From NCBI GenBank assembly GCA_023408075.1, contig JAEYKW010000044.1, positions 1 to 24,597 on the forward strand: a stretch of 24,597 nucleotides of DNA, read 5' to 3'. Below the pieces are notes generated by a model. That model searched no databases and was not told where the DNA came from. It saw only the letters and a program-made list of their open reading frames with translations. The translations under genes were made by a program, and so were the position numbers. This stretch comes from Bacillota bacterium (GTDB lineage: Bacteria > Bacillota > Clostridia > Christensenellales > SZUA-584). This document shows positions 13,524-20,649 of the stretch, one piece after another (position 1 is the first letter of the stretch; each line of letters begins with the position of its first letter).

Positions 13524-14366
13524 ATGGAGATGAAAAACGTTGGCATATTCGCCAACCCGTGCAAAGATATCAATATGCAAGGGGCCCGTATGGTGGCCGG
13601 GCAGCTTCGCGAAAGGGGCATTCACGTATGCTTTGACGCGGACGCCGTGCCGGAAGGCGAAAGTGATATCATTGACTATTCAAAAATCGACTGCCTGTTT
13701 GTGCTCGGCGGAGACGGTACGCTGCTCAAAGCGGCACAAACCGCAAGCCTGCACGGCGTCAGTATACTCGGCATCAATTTGGGGCGGCTCGGCTTTTTAA
13801 CCGAGGTTGAGCTCAGCGGCACAGAGCAAGCCATCGAGAAAATTCGCAAAGGCGATTGTTATGTGGAATCGCGCATCATGCTGCATGGCAGCGTATATCA
13901 CGACGGCGAAAAGCGTTTTGAAATCGAAGCGCTCAACGATATCGCCGTGCTGAAAAAGGATCTGTCGCGCATGGTGAGGCTCGAGCTTCATATCGGGGGT
14001 GCCTTGGCAGACTGTGTGGATTGTGACGGCATGCTCGTATCCACGCCCACAGGCTCTACGGGATATTCCTTAAGCGCGGGCGGGCCGATTTTAAGCCCGA
14101 AGCTCGATTGCCTGCTGACAACGCCCATATGCCCGCATTCCCTTCATTCACGCACGCTGGTGGTGTCCGGCGACGACGAGATCGTGATCAGTCCGGCTGC
14201 GCCGGGCGGCATTATGCTCACGACGGACGGCGTGCAGCAAACTGAGATACAAAACGGAGAAATGGTCAAAATAAAAAGGTCAAAGCATAAAGCGTGTTTT
14301 CTGAGGTTTCACGAAAACTATTTTTATCCTTTGCTTCGTTCAAAATTTTTAAACTGGGACAGATAA
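13524..14366 (+). CDS. nadK: NAD kinase
   Basis: The 280-residue product has the signature LGGDGTLLKAA (61-71; GGDGT at 62-66), INLGRLGFL, the conserved acidic pair in EALNDIAV (Asn138-Asp139), and STPTGSTGYSLSAGGPI (173-189). It phosphorylates NAD to NADP using ATP or polyphosphate in the cytoplasm. Length and motifs are normal. The start is either ATG 13524 or ATG 13530; neither has a proper SD (the GGAG at 13526 touches the second ATG). The best promoter would start transcription only 3 bases before the first ATG, so translation may be leaderless or coupled to tlyA, whose stop lies 62 bases upstream. The nadK-argR-recN order is common in Clostridia. Confidence 0.95.
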   Translation: MEMKNVGIFANPCKDINMQGARMVAGQLRERGIHVCFDADAVPEGESDIIDYSKIDCLFVLGGDGTLLKAAQTASLHGVSILGINLGRLGFLTEVELSGTEQAIEKIRKGDCYVESRIMLHGSVYHDGEKRFEIEALNDIAVLKKDLSRMVRLELHIGGALADCVDCDGMLVSTPTGSTGYSLSAGGPILSPKLDCLLTTPICPHSLHSRTLVVSGDDEIVISPAAPGGIMLTTDGVQQTEIQNGEMVKIKRSKHKACFLRFHENYFYPLLRSKFLNWDR

Positions 14367-14385
14367 AAAAGCTTAGGAGGCAGCG

Positions 14386-14844
14386 ATGAAACAGGGGCGG
14401 CAAAGCATTATACTGGAGCTGATTGAAAGTTTTGATATCGAAACTCAGGACGAGCTTTCATCACTGCTCCGCGAAAAGGGCTACGAGGTCACTCAGGCCA
14501 CGATATCGCGCGATATCAAGGAACTCAAGCTCATTAAGGTTCAGTCGGAAACCGGCGCGTATAAATATGCCGCATCAGGGCGCGAAACCATGGGCAAGCT
14601 CGATATATTCAAGCGCGTTTTCCGCGACACGGTTTTGTCGGTGGAAACGGCGGCGTCAATGGTGGTGGTCAGAACCATGGCGGGCAGCGCCAATGCGGCA
14701 GCGGAAGCGATTGATGAAATGGATATTCCCGAGGTGGCGGGGACGCTCGCGGGAGACAATACGATTTTCGTGGCAGTTCGCGAAGACGGCATGCAAAAAC
14801 GGATCGTCGAGATTCTTTGCGGCATGCTCAGCGCGAAAAGATAG
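14386..14844 (+). CDS. argR: Arginine repressor ArgR
   Basis: The 152-residue product is full length. The N-terminal winged helix (about 5-65) contains TQDELSSLLREKGY and TQATISRDIKELKLIKV, the recognition helix of ArgR/AhrC. The C-terminal domain (about 80-150) holds the hexamerisation and arginine site: AGSANAAAEAIDEM and GTLAGDNTIFVAV. The usual GDDT is GDNT here, a variant I believe is frequent in Clostridia. Bound to arginine, the hexamer represses arginine synthesis genes and activates catabolic ones. SD AGGAGG lies 6-7 bases before the ATG. In Firmicutes argR/ahrC is traditionally next to recN, as here. No ARG box is evident in the window. Confidence 0.96.
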   Translation: MKQGRQSIILELIESFDIETQDELSSLLREKGYEVTQATISRDIKELKLIKVQSETGAYKYAASGRETMGKLDIFKRVFRDTVLSVETAASMVVVRTMAGSANAAAEAIDEMDIPEVAGTLAGDNTIFVAVREDGMQKRIVEILCGMLSAKR

Positions 14845-14859
14845 GGGTATGGGGTCACC

Positions 14860-16548
14860 ATGCTAAGCAAACTGATAATCAGAAATATCGCCTTGATTGA
14901 AGAACTCGAGGTGAACCTTGCCGCAGGCATGAACGTGCTGTCGGGTGAAACGGGCGCGGGCAAATCGATCATTATCGATTCGGTCAATCTGGTGCTCGGC
15001 GAACGCGCCGACAGGGAGCTGCTGCGCACGGGTGCGCCCAAGGCGGTGGTGGAAGCCTGGTTCAGCGGCGTCAATGATATTGTGAAAGACGTGTTGGCCG
15101 AGCAGGAGATTGAAGAATGGCCCGAGCTCGTGATGAGCCGCGAGCTGAGCCCCGCGGGCAAAAACGTGTGCCGCGTCAACGGCACGCTGATTACGCTGGC
15201 CGTGCTCAAGGATTTAAGCGACAGGCTCGTGGACATACATGGACAGCATGAGCATCAGTCACTGCTGAACGAAAAGAACCATATGGCGATGCTCGACAGC
15301 TTCGACGAACGCATCGAAGCGTTAAAGGCTGGGGTGGGTGCCGCATTCGCGGGTTACCACGATGTGGTGAGACGGCAGCGCACGCTTTTCGGCAGCGACG
15401 GAGACCGTGAGCGCCGTATCGACATACTCAATTTTCAGGTCAACGAGATCAAAATGGCGAATATCGCCGACGGCGAGGAAGACGAGTTGAATGCGCAAAA
15501 GATACGGCTCAACGCGGCCGAGAAGATTATGGATGCGCTTTCCGCTTCGTATAACGAGCTGTACGAAGGCGAGCCGGTTAATGTACTGTCGGCGCTGAAA
15601 GACGTGAGCCGAAGGCTCGGCGGCATTGCGGATGTGGACGAGCGTTATGACCAGATGGCTGCGCGCGTGGACGATGCCTATTATACGCTCGAAGAGGTCG
15701 CATCCGCCATTCGCGGCGACATGGATGACGGCCTGTTCGATGCCGATACGCTCGAACGCGTGGAGGACAGGCTCGCGCTGATCGCTTCGCTCAAGCGCAA
15801 GTACGGCGATCCGGCGGTGACCGGCACGTTCATAAAAAAAGCAGAGCAGGAGCTCAGCGATCTGCTGGGCAGTACCGAGCTGCTAGAGCAGCTGGCCGCC
15901 AAGGCGGCGGCGCTCAAGGGCGAGCTTTATCAAAAATCGAGCGCGCTGTCCGTGCTGCGCCGGGAAGCCGCGCAGCAGTTTGAGCAGCGCATGGTGCAGC
16001 AGCTTGCCGACCTCGGCATGAACTCGGCTGTTTTTTCTGTCAATTTTGCAGAAATGGCCGATATTGAGAATTGCGCGTTTTCAAAAAACGGCATCGATAC
16101 GGTTGAGTTTTATATGTCCACAAACCGCGGCGAGCCGCTAAAGCCGCTGCGCAAAATCGCATCGGGCGGCGAAGTATCGCGCATCATGCTCGCGCTCAAA
16201 AACATCGCGGCGGACAGAGGCGGCATACCGACGATGATATTTGATGAAATCGATACGGGCATCAGCGGGCATATCGCGCAGGTGGTGGCGGAAAAGCTGC
16301 AAACCATTTCCCGCGGCAGACAGGTGGTCTGCGTCACGCATTTGCCGCAAATTGCAAGCATGGCGGACAAGCATTTTCTGGTTACAAAACGCAGCGACGA
16401 CGAGACCACGAGAACGTATCTGCTGCCGCTCGATGATGACAGGCGCGTTGATGAAATTGCGCGGCTTGCGGGCGGCGATTCCGATGTGTCCAAGGCGCAT
16501 GCACTTGAAATGATCAAAAAATCCGACATTTTCAAAAACGACAATTAA
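14860..16548 (+). CDS. recN: DNA repair protein RecN
   Basis: The product of 562 residues is a full-length SMC-like RecN. The N-terminal ATPase half has NIALIEELEVNL and Walker A GETGAGKS (29-36), followed by VHIDGQHEHQSLL-like sequence (VDIHGQHEHQSLL) at the Q-loop. A long central part (about 170-400) is coiled coil interrupted in the middle. The C-terminal half carries the ABC signature IASGGEVSRIMLALK and Walker B MIFDEIDTGISG. It gathers broken DNA ends early in double-strand break repair. The gene starts 15 bases after argR, whose C-terminus it follows in the same operon. An intrinsic terminator follows it at 16588-16634. Confidence 0.96.
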   Translation: MLSKLIIRNIALIEELEVNLAAGMNVLSGETGAGKSIIIDSVNLVLGERADRELLRTGAPKAVVEAWFSGVNDIVKDVLAEQEIEEWPELVMSRELSPAGKNVCRVNGTLITLAVLKDLSDRLVDIHGQHEHQSLLNEKNHMAMLDSFDERIEALKAGVGAAFAGYHDVVRRQRTLFGSDGDRERRIDILNFQVNEIKMANIADGEEDELNAQKIRLNAAEKIMDALSASYNELYEGEPVNVLSALKDVSRRLGGIADVDERYDQMAARVDDAYYTLEEVASAIRGDMDDGLFDADTLERVEDRLALIASLKRKYGDPAVTGTFIKKAEQELSDLLGSTELLEQLAAKAAALKGELYQKSSALSVLRREAAQQFEQRMVQQLADLGMNSAVFSVNFAEMADIENCAFSKNGIDTVEFYMSTNRGEPLKPLRKIASGGEVSRIMLALKNIAADRGGIPTMIFDEIDTGISGHIAQVVAEKLQTISRGRQVVCVTHLPQIASMADKHFLVTKRSDDETTRTYLLPLDDDRRVDEIARLAGGDSDVSKAHALEMIKKSDIFKNDN

Positions 16549-16587
16549 AACAAACCCTGCAGATTATTTCAAAGTATAAATCCACGA

Positions 16588-16634
16588 ACCTCTAACGACA
16601 ATAATAACAACAAATCGTTAAGAGGTGTTTTTTT
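16588..16634 (+). terminator. Terminator-like hairpin that overlaps the spoIVB ribosome binding site and start codon
   Basis: ACCTCTAACGA (16588-16598) pairs with TCGTTAAGAGGT (16615-16626) with one bulged base and a 16-base loop, and seven T follow (16628-16634). It has the form of an intrinsic terminator for recN. The right arm is also the spoIVB SD (AGAGGTG, 16621-16627), and the T-run ends in its TTG start codon. Confidence 0.65.
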
Positions 16635-17895
16635 GAAAAAGATAATCAGAGTCTGCGGGATTTTAGTAGTGGCATTGCTTTGTGCGGTTTACTTTTTGCC
16701 TGCCGTACGCAGCTATTCCAATATACCAAACGAGATATATATACAAAAAGGGACACAGAAGGCCATTGATCTTGGGCTGCCCATTAAGGCCGACGTCGAG
16801 GCCAAGGGCGTCATCAGCCTGTCGGGAGATACGCTCGAAGAAGCGACCGGTATGCAGAGCCCACTCGTGATCGATTCGGTGGGCAGCGGAGATGCGACAA
16901 TCGAGCTGTCCATTTTCGGGCTCCCTGTCAAAACGGTCAGGGTCAACGTCAGCGATGAAGTGATGGTGATTCCGGGCGGCCAGAGCATCGGCGTGACGCT
17001 GTATACGAAGGGCGCGCTCGTGGTGGGCATCACAGGGCTGGAGATGGAAAACGGCTCCACGGCCAACCCGGCGCGCGAAGCGGGCATGCTGCCCGGCGAC
17101 GTGATTGAGAGCATCAACGGCGAGATGGTACAGAATGCCGACCACGTCAGCAAAATTGTGGACCAGTCGGAAGGGACGCTCGACGTGGTGGTGGATCGGG
17201 CGGGGCGGATGCTTGATTTGCAGGTGACGCCCGTGCCGGATTACAAGACGGGCAAGCTGCGCCTTGGCGTATGGGTCAGAGACAGCACAGCCGGTGTGGG
17301 TACGCTCACGTTTATCGACCCGACCAACAGATGGTTCGGCGGGCTCGGGCATGCCATCTGTGACCTCGATACGGGCAGTGTGCTGAGCGTTAAGGAAGGC
17401 GAAATCTATTATTCTGAAGTGATACAGATCAACAAGGGCGAGAATGGCGTTCCCGGGGAGATCAAAGGTTATTTTTCGAGCGCTTCGGGCAATATGGGGC
17501 TGATACTCAAGAACACCGACTACGGCATTTACGGCACGGTATACGACAGCGTCGATTTGGGTAAATTGTCCAAGCCGATCGCTGTGGCACGCCCCGACGA
17601 AGTGATGCTGGGGCCTGCGAAGATTCTTTCGACGATTGACCATGAAGGCGTCAAGGAGTTTGACTGCGAGATCATCAAAATCAACGCCCAGAACGCGCCT
17701 GAGCAGAAGAGCCTTGTGATCCGTGTGACGGACGAGGAACTGCTCGAAAAAACGGGCGGCATCGTTCAGGGCATGAGCGGCAGCCCGATCATACAAAACG
17801 GCAAGCTGGTCGGTGCAGTGACGCATGTTTTTGTCAACAACCCGACGAAAGGATACGGCCTTTTTGCGGACTGGATGCTGGAGCAGACCGAATGA
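16633..17895 (+). CDS. spoIVB: SpoIVB serine peptidase (S55), sporulation signalling
   Basis: The 420-residue product has a single N-terminal membrane anchor (about 4-22), a region of unknown fold (30-105), a PDZ domain (about 110-200; NPAREAGMLPGDVIESINGE), and the S55 peptidase domain. The catalytic residues are seen as His240 (GGLGHAICD), Asp367 (RVTDEE) and Ser382 (VQGMSGSPI), each four residues later than in the B. subtilis enzyme (236, 363, 378). It is made in the forespore, secreted across its membrane, and cleaves SpoIVFA to trigger sigma-K activation in the mother cell. The start is TTG at 16633, with AGAGGTG 5 bases before it. The recN-spoIVB-spo0A order is standard for spore formers. 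I could not find a clear sigma-G promoter. Confidence 0.96.
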   Translation: MKKIIRVCGILVVALLCAVYFLPAVRSYSNIPNEIYIQKGTQKAIDLGLPIKADVEAKGVISLSGDTLEEATGMQSPLVIDSVGSGDATIELSIFGLPVKTVRVNVSDEVMVIPGGQSIGVTLYTKGALVVGITGLEMENGSTANPAREAGMLPGDVIESINGEMVQNADHVSKIVDQSEGTLDVVVDRAGRMLDLQVTPVPDYKTGKLRLGVWVRDSTAGVGTLTFIDPTNRWFGGLGHAICDLDTGSVLSVKEGEIYYSEVIQINKGENGVPGEIKGYFSSASGNMGLILKNTDYGIYGTVYDSVDLGKLSKPIAVARPDEVMLGPAKILSTIDHEGVKEFDCEIIKINAQNAPEQKSLVIRVTDEELLEKTGGIVQGMSGSPIIQNGKLVGAVTHVFVNNPTKGYGLFADWMLEQTE

Positions 17896-17899
17896 TTTG

Positions 17900-17917
17900 T
17901 TGTCGATTTTTGTTGAA
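17900..17917 (+). promoter_or_regulatory. Two tandem 0A-like boxes upstream of spo0A
   Basis: TTGTCGAT (17900-17907) and TTGTTGAA (17910-17917) each match 7 of 8 bases of the Spo0A~P site TTGTCGAA. They start 10 bases apart, one helical turn, on the same face of the DNA, and about 35-50 bases before the sigma-H -35 element, which suits autoregulation by Spo0A. Confidence 0.5.
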
Positions 17918-17950
17918 TTTTGGGATATTTTAAGATTATTGATTTATATT

Positions 17951-17980
17951 AAAGGGTTTTCAAACCAAAACGTTGAATTG
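17951..17980 (+). promoter_or_regulatory. Sigma-H-type promoter of spo0A
   Basis: AAAGGGTTT (17951-17959) matches the sigma-H -35 pattern RnAGGAwww except for one base, and after 12 bases GTTGAATTG (17972-17980) matches RnnGAATww except the last base. The B. subtilis spo0A gene also has a sigma-H promoter. The predicted start is near 17985. Confidence 0.6.
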
Positions 17981-17998
17981 AATAATGCTATTATTCAA
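17978..17998. promoter_or_regulatory. Perfect 21-base palindrome at the predicted spo0A transcription start
   Basis: TTGAATAAT (17978-17986), GCT, ATTATTCAA (17990-17998): perfect 9-bp arms with a 3-base spacer. It begins within the sigma-H -10 region and covers the start site. It can be an operator for a dimeric regulator or a 5' hairpin in the mRNA; no T-run follows. Confidence 0.55.
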
Positions 17999-18039
17999 AG
18001 CCATATGTTGTAGTTATTAATAGAAGGGCAGGCGGAAAA

Positions 18040-18819
18040 TTGAATTATTCTGAACCATACCGGACGATTCTTGCGGACAGCAGCCGCGATTACTTGAAGC
18101 TTGTCTCATCGTTTCTTAAGGAAACGGAAAAGTTTGATATTATCGACTACGCTTTCGACGGCAAGCAGGCATACGAACTCACAAAAACTCACAAGCCCGA
18201 CCTTTTGGTGGTCGATCTCATTATGCCGGTTCTCGACGGCTTTGCCGTGCTCGAAGAATTGGGACGGGACGGCTATACAGAGAACACCAAAGTCGTGATG
18301 ACATCGGCGGTCAATCTGGATTTTGTCATGAAAAAGGCAGAGAGCTATAACGTCGATTACGTCTTTTTGAAGCCTTTCGATAAGGAAGTGTTCAAGAGGC
18401 GGCTGACTGAGCTGATGTCTTACGATGCGGCGGAAACGCGCGTTTTCGGCAGCAAGATGGAAGCCGATCCGAGCCAGATTGTAACCTCGCATATCAAAAA
18501 GGTGGGCATCACGGCCAATATCAAGGGCTACCATTATCTGCGGGACGCCATATTGCTCGTGCATGAGGATTTTGACCTGATGAGCCACCTAACCACCGGC
18601 CTGTATTCCACGGTGGCCAAGAAGCACAATTCCACGCCTCAGCGCGTGGAACGCGCGATGCGCCATGCGATTGAAACCGCATGGAACCGCGGCAATATTG
18701 AGGTGCTTCAGGATTTCTTCGGGTATACGATACTCGACACCAAAGGCAAGCCGACCAACGGCGAGTTTATCGCGATGCTCGCGGACAAGCTCAATACGGA
18801 GCTTAAATACGTCGATTAG
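18040..18819 (+). CDS. spo0A: Sporulation master regulator Spo0A
   Basis: The 259-residue product has a receiver domain (about 8-125) and the Spo0A-specific DNA-binding domain (about 145-255). Phosphoacceptor is Asp59 (LVVDLIMPVLDG), the switch residues are in VVMTSA (88-90) and Lys111 (VFLKPFD). The C-terminal part has TSHIKKVGITANIKGYHYLR and the recognition-helix region STPQRVERAMRHAIETAWNR. Phosphorylated by the relay or by orphan kinases it starts sporulation. An oddity is the metal-binding acidic pair: the usual Ala-Asp-Asp-Asn is Ala-Asp13-Ser-Ser here, so one of two aspartates is missing. The start is TTG at 18040, with weak AGAAGGG/GGCGG SD candidates. It follows spoIVB and has its own sigma-H promoter and 0A-like boxes. 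Confidence 0.97.
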   Translation: MNYSEPYRTILADSSRDYLKLVSSFLKETEKFDIIDYAFDGKQAYELTKTHKPDLLVVDLIMPVLDGFAVLEELGRDGYTENTKVVMTSAVNLDFVMKKAESYNVDYVFLKPFDKEVFKRRLTELMSYDAAETRVFGSKMEADPSQIVTSHIKKVGITANIKGYHYLRDAILLVHEDFDLMSHLTTGLYSTVAKKHNSTPQRVERAMRHAIETAWNRGNIEVLQDFFGYTILDTKGKPTNGEFIAMLADKLNTELKYVD

Positions 18820-18836
18820 CATACGCGCTTTTCATG

Positions 18837-18867
18837 CCGCATATCTATCATTACAGATGATATGCGG
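18837..18867 (+). promoter_or_regulatory. Hairpin reaching into the spoIIM ribosome binding site
   Basis: CCGCATATC (18837-18845) and GATATGCGG (18859-18867) are perfect 9-bp inverted repeats with a 13-base loop. The last two G belong to the spoIIM SD (GGAGG, 18866-18870). No T-run follows, so a terminator is unlikely. A weak sigma-E-like promoter (GCATA at 18819, CATATC at 18840) overlaps it. Confidence 0.45.
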
Positions 18868-18878
18868 AGGCGGTGTGC

Positions 18879-19499
18879 TTGCTGAACGATACGAAAAGAC
18901 GAATCTATACGGATGTGCTCGATAACAAAGCGCAATATCTGTTGATCGTCTTTTTTTTGGTGGTGGGCATCACGGCAGGCACGGTGACGGTGAGCCATTT
19001 GCAGATGGATACCCAGCAGGCGCTGACGAGCTATAAGGATTCGCTGTTCATGTCCGTCAAGTCGGCAGACCCTGAATTCTGGGGCATCTTTTTTCATTCG
19101 CTGCTGTATCATACGCTTGTATTCGGTGTGATTGCCGTGTTTTCGCTGATGATGCTGGGCATCCCTGTGATTATTGCCACACTCGTATTCAAAGGCTTTT
19201 GTCTCGGGTTTACGATCGGCGTGCTCGCGCTCGATATGAGCGTGGGCGGATTTTTGGCCATCGTGGTCTGTTTGTTTTTGCCGAATCTGATTTTTATTCC
19301 ATGCGTTTGTAAGGCGGGGGTATTGGGGCTTAATAATGCGATACAGGTTTTTAAAACAAGGCATATTCCCAAAACGGCGCAGGATAAGCTGATATCCTCC
19401 AAGCCGTATTTTTTAAGATTGATTATTGTATACGCGATCGGCTTCATCGGCATACTGATTGAATCGCTGCTGACGCCCGCGCTGATGAAGCTGATATAA
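18879..19499 (+). CDS. spoIIM: Stage II sporulation protein M
   Basis: The 206-residue product shows the SpoIIM pattern: a first helix (YLLIVFFLVVGITAGTV, about 20-36), an outer segment, then three to four more helices including HTLVFGVIAVFSLMMLGIPVI and GFLAIVVCLFLPNLIFIPC, with GFCLGFTIGVLA between. SpoIIM works with SpoIID and SpoIIP in septal peptidoglycan removal and engulfment of the forespore, anchoring the complex in the membrane. The start TTG at 18879 is preferred because GGAGG lies 8 bases before it; an in-frame GTG at 18873 is only 2 bases from the SD. In B. subtilis spoIIM lies elsewhere, but the gene is often near spo0A-region or recombination genes in Clostridia. Confidence 0.9.
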   Translation: MLNDTKRRIYTDVLDNKAQYLLIVFFLVVGITAGTVTVSHLQMDTQQALTSYKDSLFMSVKSADPEFWGIFFHSLLYHTLVFGVIAVFSLMMLGIPVIIATLVFKGFCLGFTIGVLALDMSVGGFLAIVVCLFLPNLIFIPCVCKAGVLGLNNAIQVFKTRHIPKTAQDKLISSKPYFLRLIIVYAIGFIGILIESLLTPALMKLI

Positions 19500-19593
19500 C
19501 CCTTATTTCCTGATATTAAAATATAGTCCGAATCTGTTCATATAATAATTGGAAATAGCTGAAGTTATCTTATTATGTAGCATTGTAATTATT

Positions 19594-20085
19594 TTATTTA
19601 GAGCAACTTTCCATTATATGTTTAATATTCACAAACCTAAAGAGATTATCAAAAACAGAACGATCTACATGAAACCCGGGATTAAAAAATTCGGCCTCAA
19701 TCATACTAAGCATCTCCAAGGTTTCCTGTTTTATTTCTTCTTCCGATTTATTTACAGCATAAAAATGAGTTCCATTAACAGACCAATTGATAATAGAATG
19801 TTTGATTTTGCTATCAAAATGTATTTTTTTATCCATCGTACAATAGACATCAAGAAGTACATCTGTATCTGTGATTGATATTACAATGAATCCAACAATC
19901 TGATTGTATTTCCATATTGGTTTAGGATAAAAAAGATTGTGAATAACATGATCTGCATCATATTCTTTCCACCCATTACTAACAAATTCATTTAATAAAT
20001 TAGACTTTTTTTTATTCCATCTCTTATCAAAAGTTTTTTCACTCATAGAGTATATTGGAATTTCAAACAAAGTTATCTCATCCAT
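19594..20085 (-). CDS. AT-rich orphan gene of unknown function
   Basis: The product has 163 residues without signal peptide or membrane helix, rich in Lys, Asn, Ile and aromatic residues. It begins MDEITLFEIPIYSMSEKTF and has a basic stretch (RWNKKKSNLLNE), the segment YPKPIWKYNQIVGFIVIS, and a strand-rich middle (DTDVLLDVYCTMDKKIHFDS). Similar short proteins of unknown role occur in gut Firmicutes as far as I recall; I do not know a function. GGAGG lies about 6 bases before the ATG, so expression is likely. Its base composition is far more AT-rich than the flanking spoIIM and ridA genes, and it is alone on the minus strand, both of which suggest acquisition by transfer. Confidence 0.75.
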   Translation of the reverse strand: MDEITLFEIPIYSMSEKTFDKRWNKKKSNLLNEFVSNGWKEYDADHVIHNLFYPKPIWKYNQIVGFIVISITDTDVLLDVYCTMDKKIHFDSKIKHSIINWSVNGTHFYAVNKSEEEIKQETLEMLSMIEAEFFNPGFHVDRSVFDNLFRFVNIKHIMESCSK

Positions 20086-20133
20086 ATATGCCTCCGCACA
20101 TTTTTATAGCAATCGAGATTATTTTTCTTACGC

Positions 20134-20176
20134 AGTATATCAATTCGCTATGCTTTTTATATTATAGTATATCAAT
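20134..20176. repeat. Direct repeat AGTATATCAAT upstream of the orphan gene
   Basis: The 11-base word occurs at 20134-20144 and 20166-20176, 32 bases apart (about three helical turns). On the minus strand each copy contains TTGATA, so the repeat may simply offer two -35-like boxes, or serve as a paired regulator site for the gene at 19594-20085. Confidence 0.4.
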
Positions 20177-20216
20177 CGGTTTGGTCATCTTTTTTTATTT
20201 TGCATAACGCCATCCG

Positions 20217-20245
20217 TTGCATCAAAAAATAGAATACGCTATAGT
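20217..20245 (+). promoter_or_regulatory. Sigma-A promoter of ridA-tcdA
   Basis: TTGCAT (20217-20222) and TATAGT (20240-20245) are 17 bases apart. The predicted start is near 20252, just before the SD AGAGGTGA (20253-20260). Confidence 0.6.
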
Positions 20246-20265
20246 TGTCGGTAGAGGTGAGTAAA

Positions 20266-20649
20266 ATGAATAAAGAACTGATCAATACGGATAAAGCGCT
20301 CGCAGCCATCGGGCCATACGCGCAAGCCATAAAAGCCAATGGCTTTTTGTTCACATCGGGGCAAATTCCCATCGACCCCGAAACGGGCAGTATCGTTACG
20401 GGCGGCATTGAGGCACAGGCGAATCAAGCGCTTAGCAACCTAAGCGCTGTTCTGAACGCCGCAGGTCTCGGGTTTAAGGATGTCGTCAAGACCACAGTCT
20501 TCATTAAAGATATGAACGATTTTCCCGCGCTCAACGCGGTTTATGCGCAGTATTTCACGCAGCCGTATCCCGCGCGCTCGTGCGTGGAGGTGGCGCGGCT
20601 GCCCAAGGATGTGCTCGTGGAAATTGAAGCCGTGGCGGTGTGTTCATGA
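20266..20649 (+). CDS. ridA: RidA-family enamine/imine deaminase
   Basis: The 127-residue product has the normal length and motifs of the Rid (YjgF/YER057c/UK114) family: AIGPYAQAIKANGFLFTSGQ at the N-terminus, QALSNLSAVLNAAGLGFKDV in the middle, and YPARSCVEVARLPKDVLVEIEAVA at the end, with the conserved Arg of ARSCVEVA that binds the substrate carboxylate. RidA trimers hydrolyse reactive 2-aminoacrylate made by PLP enzymes and so protect them. The ATG at 20266 has AGAGGTGA 5 bases upstream, while the in-frame TTG at 20245 lies in the promoter. The stop overlaps the tcdA start (ATGA), so the pair forms an operon. Confidence 0.95.
   Translation: MNKELINTDKALAAIGPYAQAIKANGFLFTSGQIPIDPETGSIVTGGIEAQANQALSNLSAVLNAAGLGFKDVVKTTVFIKDMNDFPALNAVYAQYFTQPYPARSCVEVARLPKDVLVEIEAVAVCS

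Noticed and set aside
16574..16606. Sigma-G promoter for spoIVB (GTATA and AATAATA)
   Set aside because: The spacing of 21 bases is too long and the -10 box lacks its first C; biologically expected but not supported by this match.
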